A stretch of DNA of 64,000 bases from Antedon bifida. Its lineage: Eukaryota; Echinodermata; Crinoidea; Comatulida; Antedonidae. Positions 23,477-38,400 of this stretch are shown in pieces. Within the stretch, counting starts at the first letter, position 1, and each line of letters opens with the position of its first letter. Both the position numbers and the translations under genes were made by a program. The notes below the pieces were generated by a model, which saw only the letters and a program-made list of their open reading frames with translations, was not told where the DNA came from and searched no databases. Where the stretch lies: positions 5,766,001-5,830,000 of the forward strand of contig OY727097.1 of the NCBI GenBank assembly GCA_963402885.1, given 5' to 3'.

Positions 23477-26400
23477 GTAAAGTAGTATTAGTATTAGTTT
23501 GCAGTGAATGGCTTATCTCTTGATTATAATACTAAGTGCCTGGAAATAATCCAAGAGTACTTTAGCTTATCAGTGAGTTTTCTTTGTGTGAACCCAAGTA
23601 CATTGTCTTATAATCAACTTTCACAGTTCTTAGAAGTAAAAGAATTTTATTTCATTTGAAATAACCTAGCCCGCAGCAATATTAAGTATTTATTATATTT
23701 AGTACTTTGTTTTTGTTGTTAGTATCATTTAATAAGAACATTTTATAATCGTTTTAAAAACAATATTTAGGGATATTTATCTTCATCTATTAAATTCAAA
23801 TAAGAGATTTTAACTTTAAGCTTTAAAAATATTTTGTCTCCCTAAAATTTTTGTTGTTGAATATGCATTTTAATATCACATAATAGTTATTCACTTTGAC
23901 CAAAAAATGGATTGGAAAAAAATATTTTCCTGAAAAAAATGTAATTTAAAGCGAAAAATACCTAAATTGTCTGACAGACAATGGTTTTTGGTTAAAATTA
24001 ACTGTTTCTTTTGTCTTTTTTATAAGTGAAATAATTATTTTTGCTGATTTTTTTATAACTTTATTAAAATTGCAAAATGGCCTATTCAAATTTCATTAAT
24101 CTCTATTTTTCAGGTTTTTGGGGGAACAATACATCTTTAAGCATTAAACAAATTTAATAAATCAATGCTTCATTACGTTTTTACTACTAAAACAGTTGTT
24201 TATTTAGTGTAGAGTGTGAATCAAATTAGTTGAATATTTATATTAGTTGGCCATCGGATGCTTTTCATATTTCATCTGAATATTATGAAACGTGACAGAC
24301 CGATTTCAAATTCACTAATTAAGTTAATAAATGTAAATATAATTCATTTATTCAACAATATAAGCAATTGTGTTTCATATATGAGTTGAAAGCTACTATC
24401 TACTAGAATAGTCTAAATTGTTTCCATTTCCATTACAATGTGAAACACAATATTTTACGATGACCTGTGACATTTTCAAACCATGTTTGGGTACGCTTTA
24501 TTTCTTTTTTTATTGATATATTTCAATTTTATTATTATTATTCTCTTTATTTCCAAAAATATACAAATTTCAGTTTACAAAACAAACCAGGTTTACAATT
24601 CGTGGCCAAATTGCAAGAAAAAAACAATATCACATAAAATATACAAATCTGATAAAATAGTTAAATAAAATTTTACAAGACCAATTAAGGTGAAACAGTT
24701 CAATCACAATTTATAGTATGAAATATTTCATTTAAATATGTAAATTTTATCAACATGTCATTTAGTTAACAAACACTAGGCACCGGTGTTGTTTGTATAT
24801 AAATAAAATTATGTTTTTTTGAATGACACCTTTATTTTATTGATATATTAAATTGTTATGGTAGCTTACCCAATGATGGTCATAATATAACCAACAGTTT
24901 ACACTGTCGGTTAAAAGTTGCTCATACAGTGATGTATTGTTAAATTGTTAAATATATTAGGTGTTTTAAACTGTTTTTTCAAAGAATGCTCACTTAATCG
25001 TTTATTTGAAATGTGTCCCATTTATGTATGTAATTTATTCACACACTATTTAACCAGTTATTTGCTCGTAGCTGAAGAAGGCCCACAGACAATTATCATC
25101 TACTTGTCAGGCATTGCATATTAGCTGACATGATTAGGTCATGCAAGGATGCCTGTGTTGACGCACATATAAAAATCGTTTTATCTCATGTCTCGTAGTC
25201 TTGTTTTACAGTTTCCTGAAAACATCACCTGGCCTGGCCGCGCATTTGTCAATCTTTTTGCTTAAGTCAAGATAAGATTAAAGTTAATCACTTCTGTAGA
25301 AAAAAAAACAATGTTTGCCCTTGTAAAAAGACAAAATTTAAAAAAGAAAGACAATGAAATTAATTAAATTCAACCAAAAACCTATTGACTTCCAGTCAAT
25401 TTGACTATTTTTTGCTTTAAATTACAGTTCTAACTGGAATTTTTTTTCTTTTTTCCATTAAATTTTTGGTCAAAATGAATAACAACGACAACAATATTTA
25501 AAATAATATAATTTTTTAGGGGGACAATATATCTTTAAATATTTACTTAAGTTATTTTGAAAAAATGGCTTCAGAAATATCAGTGACTTAAACCAAGAGG
25601 AATTTGTATGATGTTGACTTTTGTTCATTATGCCTTGCATCAAGTCAACAGATTATTACAATGTTTCTTAAGCAGGGAGATTTAAATTTGCTAAAGTTGT
25701 TTTAAAAGCTGACTTAAAGATATATTGTCCCCCTAAAAAATAATTTAAAAACATTTTTTTTTTTAATATGCCATTTTATTATCACATAATAGTTATTCAC
25801 TATGACCAAAAAAAAAACATTTTCCACCAAAAAAATGTAATTTAAAGCAAAATATACCTAAATTGTCTGGAAGACAATGGTTTTTAGTTAAAATTAACCA
25901 TTTCTTTTGTCTTTTTATAAGTGAAATAATTATTTTTGATGATTTTTTTTCTACAGAAGTGAATAACTTTATTAAAACTGTGAAATTGCCTATTCAAAAT
26001 CTGATTTTATTCATCTTTATTTTTTCATGTTTTTGGGGGACAATACATCTTTAAGCAAAATCATTTACTAAAATTAATAAAGATAATTTTGTTTCTAAAG
26101 CAAGTTTGATAAATCTAACTCCTGCAATTCTATATAATGCATATAGAATGTTTGTGTATGCCAATTATTCTTTTATGCCATGCCATATACAGTATACTTC
26201 CAAAAATACCAACTTTAGACAGTAAAAAATCTCTGAAATTCCATATAATGATATACAATTGTTTTGTAGATGCCATTATGCCTTATGCCATACATTGTTT
26301 TGTACAAGTTGGTATTGCTATGCTTAACATTTTCCATACTATCACACTATACCATGCTGCTTATTTATTATTTTGTATGCAGTGTTTGTCGATTTCGTGC

Positions 26401-29400
26401 CTAGCTTACCTGGACAAACCAACAATAGCCCTTTCTCCTCGAAGAGGAATTTTTGTTGAACAGCCCCTCTCAACAAATGGTATAGTACATGAACTTGTTC
26501 TCAGGTGGGAGCCACCTGACAAACCACCATCATTATATCTCGCTTTTCAAGGAGAAAGGGCTATTGTTGGTTTATCCAGGTAAGTTAGCACTCAGAGACT
26601 ACCAACACCACTGTTGGTTTGTGCGTAATTGAATCATTCCAGCAGTGTGAAGACTACTACTTTATATACTTTTTCTAATGTTTCAGTTTCTCATTACTGA
26701 ATGCTATCAATATACTGTACGTAATCAGGTTAATTATTTGCATCTTTCATATGAGGAGATGTTCTCTGACTGAATAATATTCTAATAAAACTGCACAGTT
26801 GTAGAATCTTTATTCAGTCTGCTGCCCCCTGTTGACAAGAATTTATTTCACTTCTGTGTATTTTTCATTCTGTGAAATAATTTGATGAAAAATATTTTTG
26901 CTTGTTTCTAACCCATCAGTTTATTGTAAGTACTTCGTCAAAACTTAATTTTTATTGCAACTGTCCAATCGCCACCCTACCTAAATCTTCTCCCATTCAT
27001 AGTCTTTTGCAGAAACATGCTTGTTATATTTAAAGATACTTGTAATGGGCCCAGACCATTTTATCACATTTGTTGCTCCTTTACTTTTTTTTGGTTGAAA
27101 AACAAATTGAATATTAAATGAATAATTGGTCAATTTCCTAATACAAACTTCAATAGTCATTGATACATTAAAGAAAATTAATTGTTTATTAAGGCATTAA
27201 CAATTCCTGAAAAAATAACTAATATCCTGTGTCTGGGATATTGCAAAATATGGATGTTGTAGTTTGGAACTTGTCTAAGTTGAGTTCATAACAATATATG
27301 GTAATCATTAAACAAATTCGTGGTTAAAAACTTGAGAAGATAAATTAATAAATAGTGCTAGCTAAGACAGGTTTACTGTGAGATAGTTATTTCTAGTACT
27401 ATTTTTACCTCTGACACCCAAATGTGTGATGTGTAAAGATGGCCAAGAGAAGCTGAACGTGTGTTTGGCTATTTCAAAGATATTCAATCTAAAAACACAT
27501 GTTTGTGGAAAATACTTTGGGAGAAGTGGAAGGTGTTCCAGCACAAATCATGTGACCATCATTGCAACAAGGCTTCGGAATTACGACTCATAATATGAGA
27601 AAGAATGTGAAACCAATTCATTAAATTGGAAACTCCAAAGAAAATCCAACAATTGCATAATAATTTTATTTGGATCCAAATTATTAATTATGTTGACGAT
27701 TTAAATTATTACATGGTAATTTTGACATTTCAGTAAAAAATCATTGGTGGAAAGCCCCAGAGAGAAGGGGAAACCCCAGCAGCTTATTATGGTTTATTTG
27801 TCTGACAGGTACTCCCTATTAGGAATTAAGATCAGACCTGAGCAATTAGTCATATTGATGAATGTAGGGTAATAGCCAATTTAGAAATCATCTGTAAATT
27901 TCCAATTTAATTTTAAGAATGAATAATTAGTGTTCTAGACGATGGATGTTTAATTGGGTTTCAATTTCAATATTAATCAATTACAAATATCTAGAGTGAT
28001 GTAATTTTCTGTCGTCATAACAACTGAGCAGGTCAAATGTCATTTAGATTAAAATGATACTGCTGTTTATTGGTGGTCTAAACTCAAACTGATATTTCTA
28101 AGCTACTGTATATGTCTATCAAACTAGTTTGACAAATGAGTGCGATGTTCCCAAATATGGAAGTGATATGACATCATCATGTCCATATAGGCACATCACA
28201 TTTTGTTGTCACATAAAGTTTGATAGTGTAGACAGAGCTTTATGTACGAATTAGACTGTATTTCTCGCAAACGTTTCAGTCCCACTAGGATGCAACGCAA
28301 GTACATAGGTAGCCGTAACTTGCCAATTGGTCAATTGACTTGTGCTGCGTCTACGGTCTTGCATTCAGAGTAAACGAACTTGACTAGTAGTATCTGTTAT
28401 CAGATAATGCCTATGTTCATGTGTAGAATAAACCGGGTATATATGCTTCATTGTTGTGTCTGACAAAATTAACGACATGTAATTAAATCAGGTCTCCGAT
28501 TTATCTTGTCAATTTAATGATATAAGGTTTAAGATGAGTTTGTTTTTGTAAACAGTAATTTGAGATTTCCTTTTGTTATGCGTATGATGTCATACTAAGA
28601 CAGGCAAATGAACGGGACAGTTCATTTTATGATGGCGGTGTTTTGATCTAAAATAACCATTTATAAGTAAAATTAGGATTAAATTAGAATAATATTATTA
28701 ATGATAGAGAGAAATAATTGTAATCTATATTTGATAATAACATTAGAGTTATTATATTTTTGTTTTTTTACAATTTTATTAAAAAGATATAGCTTAAAAG
28801 CCCCTTTTTGTATAATAGAAAAGTCCAAAAAAGTTTTGCATAAATATGACATTAGATGGAAATCTCTAAGTCAATAGTATAGAGATGATCATTTTGTGGT
28901 GTGTTGGGAGTTGAACGTGGTTGATTGGATTTTTAAAATGTCAGCTTTTTTTGGATTATGTTTCAATTCAGGTATATATAAAAATGGGGACAAATTTTCA
29001 AGCTTTAAAAAGCCGTGGGAGGTAAATATGTAGAGTTTTTTTTTTTTTTTTTAATAGATTTTATGTATTTATTATGTGCTATTACAGTATCCCACTCTTG
29101 GATACTCAAAGCAGGGAATTAAAAAAAAATCTATCATCTTTGATAACTATGTTGATGACTTGTATTATTTACCAAAAATATGTTGATAAATAAATGTAGT
29201 TGGCTTTTCAATTCAATTTAATAAAATAAATAGCCCTAACCCCTAACCCTATTTAGGTCTTATAGCTTACCTGAATAAACTAACATATTCTCAAAAAACA
29301 AAACTCAAAAACTTCAACTTTGACCCTCCAAGATATATTAGACAGAATAAGAATTCTACATAAAAGAAATATTTATTTTTTCAGGATAAGTGGACACCGT

Positions 29401-32400
29401 TAATATGTGCTGCCAAGGAAGGTCATACGGAGGTTGTTGAGGCGCTGTTAGACAACGATGCGAATGTTAACCACGCTGACACTGTGAGTTTTATATCTAA
29501 AACCTAAAGATACCGTTTGTTTCAGTAACCCCTCTTACATACAACATAATGTAAACAACATACACAGTGAAAATAATACTTCATTAGAAGCCCCGGGACC
29601 TTTTGTGGGAAAAATAAATTAATATTGAGCGCAGTAACACATATCCAGTACCGTTTTGATTTTACAATTAATCGGGAAACCACCTCACAAACCACATACT
29701 TGACATATACTGTAACCCGGCGTCAGTCAGGTCTTGACCTTCTCTATCCCAATTCTCAACTACATATCCTTGGGAAAGCATTTATCCATTAAATTAAATT
29801 CATAAAGTCAATCATATCTTATGGTTATTAACTGTCAGAATTAACCAAGAAGAAGAAGCTTTCCTGGTCCTTGACAAATAAATATCATTTAACTGTTTTT
29901 TACATTTACTTATTTTCCCTTAAGACTTGACATTTTGTCATCCTCTCATTGGATATCAAACTAAAGCTCTGTCTAAAATCAAACTTGTTGTGACAAATAA
30001 GTGTGATGTGCCCAAATATGGTAGTGATATGTACAAATATGGTAGTGATATGACATCAGCATGTCCATATATGGGTACATCACATTTTTTTGTCACATAA
30101 GGTTTGTGTAGACAGAGCTTTAGATTATTATCAAGGCTCATTTAGAGTTCATGACATTTCATCTTAATGGTTACGTTAATGGTTATTCAAGAATAATTCC
30201 TTTACAGCCAATTTTAAAGTTCATCGCAATGCTAATTATTTTTTTTCTTTTGTTACATTTCCCATGTATTGTTGTTTTTGTGCTTTACTTTTCTCCGTTA
30301 TAATTTACAGTATATTTCTGTATTTTTACACGCATAATATTCAAATTTACTTTTCACCAGGTCACTACTGAACTACAAAAATATTATTGCAAATTGCAAT
30401 TAGAGCAATCTATTTCATACTGTGTAATACTAGATAAACTTCTATTTGTAATTTTATTTCACAAGTTTCGATGTTTTTTCTTGTCATAAATAATTTGTGT
30501 CTTGAAATCAAATGGAAAATCTATAGATCTTCTGGCTCCCTATGACTTTCACTAAAACTTCCCTGTTGAACATTGGGAAGATATGTTTGCCTCCATTTCA
30601 GAAAACACTTCAATCCGTTGACTTGTGGCAATACAGTAGTTTTTATGGATACTTGTTTAACTGTTGATTTGTGTGTTGTTATCATTTCAGAATGGGTGGA
30701 CTGCGTTGATGTGGGCTAGTTACAAGGGCCATGCAGATATCGTCAGAGCACTTGTTGAAAGGAATGCCTACACTAATGTACAAGCCCAGGTAAAATGCTT
30801 GATTTCTTTTTCATTATGTAACTGATTATCTAACTGAACCACTCAAATATTGAATTATTTTATGCAAAACAGGACAACCTTAGTTATGTACAACAACACT
30901 CCTCCCTCCTTTTTTTTACTCCATACTTCGCTTTCTCCTTACTCTTCCTCCTTTCTCTCGCTTTTCCTCCTTTCTCTCGCTCTTCCTCCTTTCTCTCACT
31001 CTTCTCTTCTTCTCTAGCTCTTCCTCCTTTCTCTCACTCTTCCCTTCTTCTCTCGCTCTTCCTCCTTTCTCTCACTCTTCCTTTCTTTTTTTGCTCCTCC
31101 CTTCTCATGCTCTTCCTCCCTTTCATCCTTCCTGCCTCCCCTCCTCATCCCCCTCCTACCTCATTCTTTTTTCGCCTTATCCCTCCTCCTCTCTCCATTT
31201 GGTCGATTTTTCTTTAGATTTCCATCTCAAGAATATTGCAAGAGCCTAGCATAGGTGGTTAGTCAAACCGTTTTTTACAAATATCAATATTGTACATGAC
31301 TTATTGAAGAAATCAATTGACGGTTACTTACAGTAATTAGAGAGATAATCAGAATAAGAGATTATTTCTTTGGGCAGTGACTGTGTCGTCCATGCGATAT
31401 TTGACTTTTGCGTCACAAGGGAATCCTCTCATCATCGTTCACATTTCAATAGTCTGCAAAGATGATATTTCTTCTAAATGTATTTATACCAGTTCCAATA
31501 TATTGAAAATACTATTAACTTTTAATTTTCTCAAGAAAAAGTATTGATTCTAGTAATGATGTAAGCGTTGTGCTTTGCTTTGACCTTTCTCGCTATCTAG
31601 TTTATGTTTTTAATTGTTTCACTTTGAAAAGAAAATTGTAAGGATTAAATTACCTCTTGAGATAAAATAATTACAATAGAGCCCATCCTTTGGGACATCC
31701 CTACTCAGAGGACACACCTACTATTATAATCAAGGAGACACTTATCCATTAAACAAACAGTATATGAGCTGTACAGGTAGCTTGGTAAATAATGCTCTTG
31801 TTTTCCAATTCCAGGGTCCAGGGTTCAATCCTGACTTATTGTCAGGGTTGTAACAAATCTTTCAACTCACCCCTATTAATTGAGCCCCAAAGGTGTCTTT
31901 AATAGTGGGTCTACTGTAGTTTTGTCTTCTGTAGTCTTCACAAACCTCCTTTTTAATCTTTATCATTGTCATCACCATCATCTTTACAATTTTCTTTGTA
32001 ATAATCATCACTGCATCATCCTTCATCATCTTCTTCATAATCATTGTCATCATTATATTTACAATCTTCTTCCTAATAATTATCATAATCATTATCAAAT
32101 CATAATCATTATCATCATCATAATCATTTTCATACTTATATGTGAAGCAAGAAGTACCCTATGAAATGTTAAATATTGAAATCTATAGAAAAAACTACCA
32201 TATTTGTTTAAAGGTTAGTAGTATAGATATTGAAATATATATGTTAATAAGGCTACACTGTAGGCTAAGTAGGTTGAGATACTAAACAATGAATCAGAAA
32301 TCTTAAAACAACATTTGAATTTGAAAAATAGTTATCGCAGACTATTTTGTGAGTGTGATAATAAATTTGAAATGTCAAGTTTTATAAACGCTTTATTTGA

Positions 32401-35400
32401 AAAGGTTATTCTGTCTGTTTATGGTTTAATTTCTAGTTTGTTCATGATTAAAATTTAGGATGAGATTATAATGTGAGGAAAAGTGGTATCATCCTACTAT
32501 TTTCAGTCTTAATGTGTTACGTCAATCTTGAAGTGCCACTGTTTTCAATCTTAATGTACCACTTCAGTCTTAACATATCACTATCTTCGTTCTTAAAGTT
32601 CCACTATTTTCAGTTTTATATTACCACTATTTTCAATCTTAATCTACCACTATTTTCAATCTTAAACTACCACTATTTTCAATCTTAAACTACCACTATT
32701 TTCAGTCTTAAACTACCACTATTTTTTGTCTTAAACTACCACTATTTTCAGTCTTAAACTACCACTATTTTCAGTCTTAAACTACCACTATTTTTTAGTC
32801 TTAAACTACCACTATTTTCAATCTTAAACTACCATTATTTTTAATCTTAAAAGTACCACTATTTTCAATCTTGAACTACCACTATTTTCAATTTTAAACT
32901 ACCGCTATTTTCAATCTTAAACTACCGCTATTTTTAGTCTTAAACTACCACTATTTTTTGTCTTAAACTACCACTATTTTCAATTTTAAACTACCACTAT
33001 TTTCAATCTTAAAAGTACCACTATTTTCAATCTTAAACTACCACTATTTTCAGTCTTAAACTACCACTATTTTCAGTCTTAAACTAACACTATTTTCAGT
33101 CTTAAACTACCACTTTAAATATTGCTATACAGTACAATCTGCCAGTTATGCCTGTAAAATGTTACTATTTACAATCAAAGATTTGACATCTTCAATCTAT
33201 ACAGTGTTTCTAAAGTGTTGCTATTTCAATCTTAAATGCGTCGTCTAACAATTTCGCTGATTTATTTGCAATATGTATTATTGAGAAGGTGTTGTTGAAC
33301 AATGATCTTTTGAAGTGTCATCTCTTAGGTGTTAAACTCAATATTTGTATTCATGAAGTACTCTTCAATTTTAATAGATTGTTCAATCCGTGTTCCAATT
33401 GTATAAGAGTCTTATCCATTAATCAGTTTGTTTAATCTTAGCAGAACATTTAGTCATCATGCCAGGAGTATTATACTGCATGTACTGCAGTAACTACATT
33501 TTGTAGTACAGTAACACATGATTTTAGTTTATTTCAATGTAGTTTATTAATCAGTCACTGCATGCAATAACAGTGTGTATGATTACTAAAATAAACTGAA
33601 TAATTGAATAAATGGATAAAAGAGTAAACAAATGATTCTACTGCAGTTACTGCAGTAGAATAACAACAATTAGATAGAATAACATCAAAAATTTGTTTTC
33701 AAACAAACTATCATTTATTGCATAAGATTTTATTTTTCTCGATACTTTCACAATCCTCCAACTGTTTTTCCTACGGGACTGTCTTTCTACGCGCCTTGTT
33801 ATATTACTATACTTCCGTTAGTTGATCTCTAATTGATTTGTTATCAATTTAGCGAGTAAGACGCGAGTAACTACAATTGACAGAGTTGATCATCTTTTTG
33901 GATGTACCTAATTAACTTCCTTAATTAGCCTTGTTGAGGTCATTGCACTGTAGAACATGATTGTTATGTTGTGAATTACAAAGGACTTGTACAAAAAACT
34001 GTCTTATTAAATCTCAAATTAATCACTCAAAATGAATAGCATAAAATGGAAACAAATATTCTATAAATAAATAAATACATTTTCTGTTAGTAGAAATTCA
34101 TTTTCACATTACCAGTCATTGGTACATTTGTTTGGCCCACTTACCAATTGTAGTAAGTACCACTTACAAATTATTTCATTTTACACACTTTTTCTCCATA
34201 AGAATAAAATTGTAGTTTAGATTTTCCATTGATTCCGACCCAAAAATTACATCCCATGCACTTCTGTTGTAATCACTTGTCTAAGGCTCTGTCTACACTA
34301 TCAAACTTTATGTGACAAAAAATGTGATGTGGCCATATGTGGACTTGATGATGGTCATATCATTACCATATTTAGTTAAAAGCATATCACTACCACATCA
34401 TTTAGTTTGATAGTGTAGAGTTAATGACACAGTGTAAAGCTCTGTCTACACTATCAAACTAGTTTGTGATGTGCCCAAATATGGTAGTGAATTGACATGA
34501 TAATGTCTATATATAGGCACAGCACATTTTTGTTTGTTACAGTAAAGTTTGATAGTGTAGACAGAGCATGTATAGAGTAGACAGAGCGTGCAAAGAGTTA
34601 ACTGATCACACAAGTTGGTTGTAACTCAAATATGATTTAAATCAGCTAGATTCAATCCTTCAATTTATGTGAACACAACTTTTGTAACAGTTATTTATAA
34701 AATTAACTTTTCATCATTAGAATAAATATATATTAATCATATAATCAGCCAAACCTAAAACAAAATAAATTAGATCTTTTTATTTTACTTATATAATTCT
34801 AAAGTAATTGATATTAAAATTATTAATTATTAAAATATGTTATTTGTTTAATAGTAGCATTGATGTCTCGTCTGTCATCTCTCATTTATTGTTGATTAAT
34901 CATTTTTATTATTAGCTTCTGCAAATAAAGAATTGATGCAATAGAGTTAATATTAGATATATATATCGACCTTAGAATATCTTTCCAAATACTTAAAATG
35001 CATTTAACCACTATATCACTTTTCATAGAAACAATGTGACTCAAATTGTAGAACTCAATCATACAAGATGAGTGTATTCTATTAAATCGATGAGTCACTT
35101 ATTATCTCTCAACCCATCTTCTCATAGTATATATTCAAATTCTAAAGAGTAATATCATTTATGAAATGGCTACGGGTTAATTGGTATGCTAAACATTTCA
35201 CAAGCAACTCCCTTAATAGTTACGATTCCTAATTATTCCTATCCCGTCAAAATTTGGATAGCAAAGAATATTGATATATGTATTCTCGTTTACTTGTCGT
35301 CGCAACGATGTTAAAAGGATATTCATCAAAAAAGGTGTGTTTGTTTACTCATTCTATCTAACATTTTTTTTATCAGGTGAATATTTTTTTACCAATTTTT

Positions 35401-38400
35401 ACAACTCGAATTCGTTTATAAACTTATTGATCATTAGGATGTTTTTTTTCTTAAAATTTGGTTCTCGATTGATTTGTAACTTCTCGTTAGTAGTGACTAT
35501 GACCTTGAGGATGTTGAAGTTTAAATGGATTATGCAAATCAGACTATGTAAATTAATATATGTAAATTATTATGTAATTGAATCCATGTAAATTGTTTAT
35601 TTATATTCATTTTACATTTTTGCACTACTTCTACAAGTTTATGTTACTTTTTTTAATTTATTGTTAAAATCTTCTGTATAAAACCCTCTGTAGCCATTTC
35701 ATCCTGATGTTCATCATCTTCATCATCAGCCGTTATCAATCCACTGCTGGATGAATTCCCCAGCATGCAGTCTCCAATACCATCTGTCTTTTGTCTTGCT
35801 GTACCAATTGGTACTGCTCCAATACTGTTGGAGTTCATCTCTCCAACGCTTTCTTTGTCTGCCTCTGCTTCGCTTTCCCGTTATTGGTGTACACATCCTG
35901 ATATTGATTTAATACAATCAAGGGAGGAATGAGGAAGAGAAAAGGGAGGCGAAAGGAGTGTTATTCTTGTACTAAACTACATGTTAGGTTATCCTGTTTT
36001 CATGATAATATTTTGGCTTGATACCATGGGAGAGCAAAAGCGTTTTTTATCGTTGTTATCTAACAGAAAACGACATTGAAAACAATCATCTAATACGTGA
36101 CCCAATAAAATTGACCCATAATGAATGTGTCTTTACCAATCACCATTTTTTCAAATTTTATTATTACCTAAAAGTGAAATTAAATATACAAAAATTATAG
36201 TTTCATCAAAAATCATTATATGTTTAGTTTTCACCAGAGTAACCCCTACTCTCTAAAAATGTACACTGGACCTGTTTAGTTCTGATAATTGTATTCTAAT
36301 TTGGTTTTGTTTGTTTTTATAGCATGGAGTCACACCGATTATCTGGTCAGCTGGTCGGGGTCATACGGCGGTTGTTAAGATTCTTTTAGAACATGGCGCC
36401 AAAGCGGACTCCTCCGACAAGGTAAGGAATATTTCGGCTTTAAATTATACTAATATAATCTTACTATTGACAAAATAATCATAATATAATTATGTTTATT
36501 TAACCAATTTATGCACGAATACCCATCAGGATTTAGATGCTTATGGCGTAGAATGATAGCTTTTGGTGGCCCACGACAGCCATGAATATTGCCTAAGGTC
36601 TGATAAGGGCACCAGTTACCATACATTTTTAAAAACAATATATGAATTTCTTTTTATGCAAACATGATGAATACTAAATATCGCATTTGAAATAATGAGA
36701 GGTAAACCTCTAATATAAACCCATGGGCTTCTAATTTAGCTTCTTTTGAAGTACAAAGCAGACTTTGTTTCAAAATGAAGAGATACTTTAAAAAGCATGT
36801 ATCAGAATACAAGATTCAATCACACTTTAGTCAACTGATACTAAGTATCCGACAATGACAGCCATGTGTCTTCAGAAGTAGACGGCTACAGGAACAGTAA
36901 CAGTTAGTGTAAAGTTTCAATTGGGAAAGATTGCATTAAATGATAATATCTAGCTGCTGCCAAGTCAAAAAGTCATTTTCTGTAGGTTCAGAAACATATG
37001 AGTAAGCATAGAACGACTGTTAGACTAAATAGCTGCATAGCCGTGTATTGTCATGAAAATGAGAGGTTGCCATGAACTCATAACTAAAGTTGATCAATCT
37101 AGTGGCACTCTTTCTATTCTCAGCCTTCAGGTTCAATTCTTATTTAGTACCAGAATTTACAGTAAAGCATTGTCTACACTATCAAACTTTATGTGACAAA
37201 AAAATGTGATGTGCCCATATATGGACATGATGATGTCATATCACTACCATATTTGGGCATATCACTACCATATTTTGACACATCACACTTTTTTTGTCAA
37301 ATTTGTTTGATAGAGTAGACAGAGCTTTAGACTAAATAGCTGCATATTCGCGCATTGTCATGAAAACGAAGGGTCACTCATACTCAAGTTGATCAATCTA
37401 GTGGCACTCTTTCTATTCTCAGGTTCTGGTTCAAATCTTGTTTAGTACCAGAATTTAACTTTATTGAAGAAGCGAGTGTATTTCTGTGATCATGATTTAA
37501 GATGACGTGCGATATGTAAAGAATTAAATCATAGAATACATAAATCAAAATGTCAAAGGTTACTACCAAACTCTTGATCCAAAAATGTGCTAGAAAAAAA
37601 CACTAAATCCATTAATTTATTATTACACTTTAAATTTCATATCATATATGCTTCACAAATTCCTATAAGCCTCTAAAAGTCAAATAATCTTTAAGTAATA
37701 TTCTGAATTTTTTATTTTAATTTTAAGTTGTCAGAGTCATCATGGATTCGTACCTATATTTAATTGATTGATTTTTCATGAATATGTTTTCAACTCAGTT
37801 GAGATAATAAATTAAATATTTAAAATCTTGTCATTACTTGATATTAGGAGTAAGCATAAATAAGGTATCTCTTTCCTGAAGATGATTTTTTTTAATTGAC
37901 ATTTTTCAATCCGGAATTTTTCATTTTAAATTTGTTTTATTGATTGATGATATCATTTAAAATTATTATATTTTTAGAGATGATAACATTGTTTATCCAT
38001 TTTTTGTTATCTATTTGCTTTTATAAAAGGGATTTTTAATTTCCAAATAAGATTTGCAATACAAGATTGGTATTCTCTATATGAAAAATATAAAGAAATG
38101 TAGATTTGTTAAAATATTCTATTAAAATATTTATATTATGAAATTTTAATTAAAGTTAATTTAATCAAATGTTTGATTTGTTTTAAAGACACAATATCTC
38201 TCCAGTTATCAGTTACAAACTTCATACTATAATGCTCAGTTGTCACAAAGCTAAAGGAGTGCAAGAATTTAACCTTTATACAAATCTGTTTTTTATTTAC
38301 CTGGTTGGATTTTTAAAATCCAGAATTTATGGGGTTTTTTAAAATTTGTGTTTTCATCCATATGATGTGTGATTGTTTCCATAATTCGTCAGATGGTATG

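Larger units (their letters stand above)
23477..29384 (+). other. Kidins220 intron, 5.9 kb, repeat-rich
   Basis: No exon was seen. It holds three copies or pieces of a 340-bp MITE (23820-24142, 25385-25545, 25713-26056), a palindromic element (26385-26630) and one TA-flanked MITE (28112-28242). Poly-T at 29037-29053 precedes the acceptor region. Confidence 0.7.

Noticed and set aside
26137-26583. 148-codon plus-strand open frame
   Set aside because: Its C-terminal half is the palindromic dispersed element; the rest is AT-rich repeat. No family match.
31862-32164. His-rich and Met/Ile-rich open frames on both strands
   Set aside because: They arise from ATC/ATT microsatellite sequence.
32520-33115. 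CRISPR-like regular repeats
   Set aside because: The 23-bp units are directly adjacent without unique spacers, and the genome is eukaryotic. It is a minisatellite.
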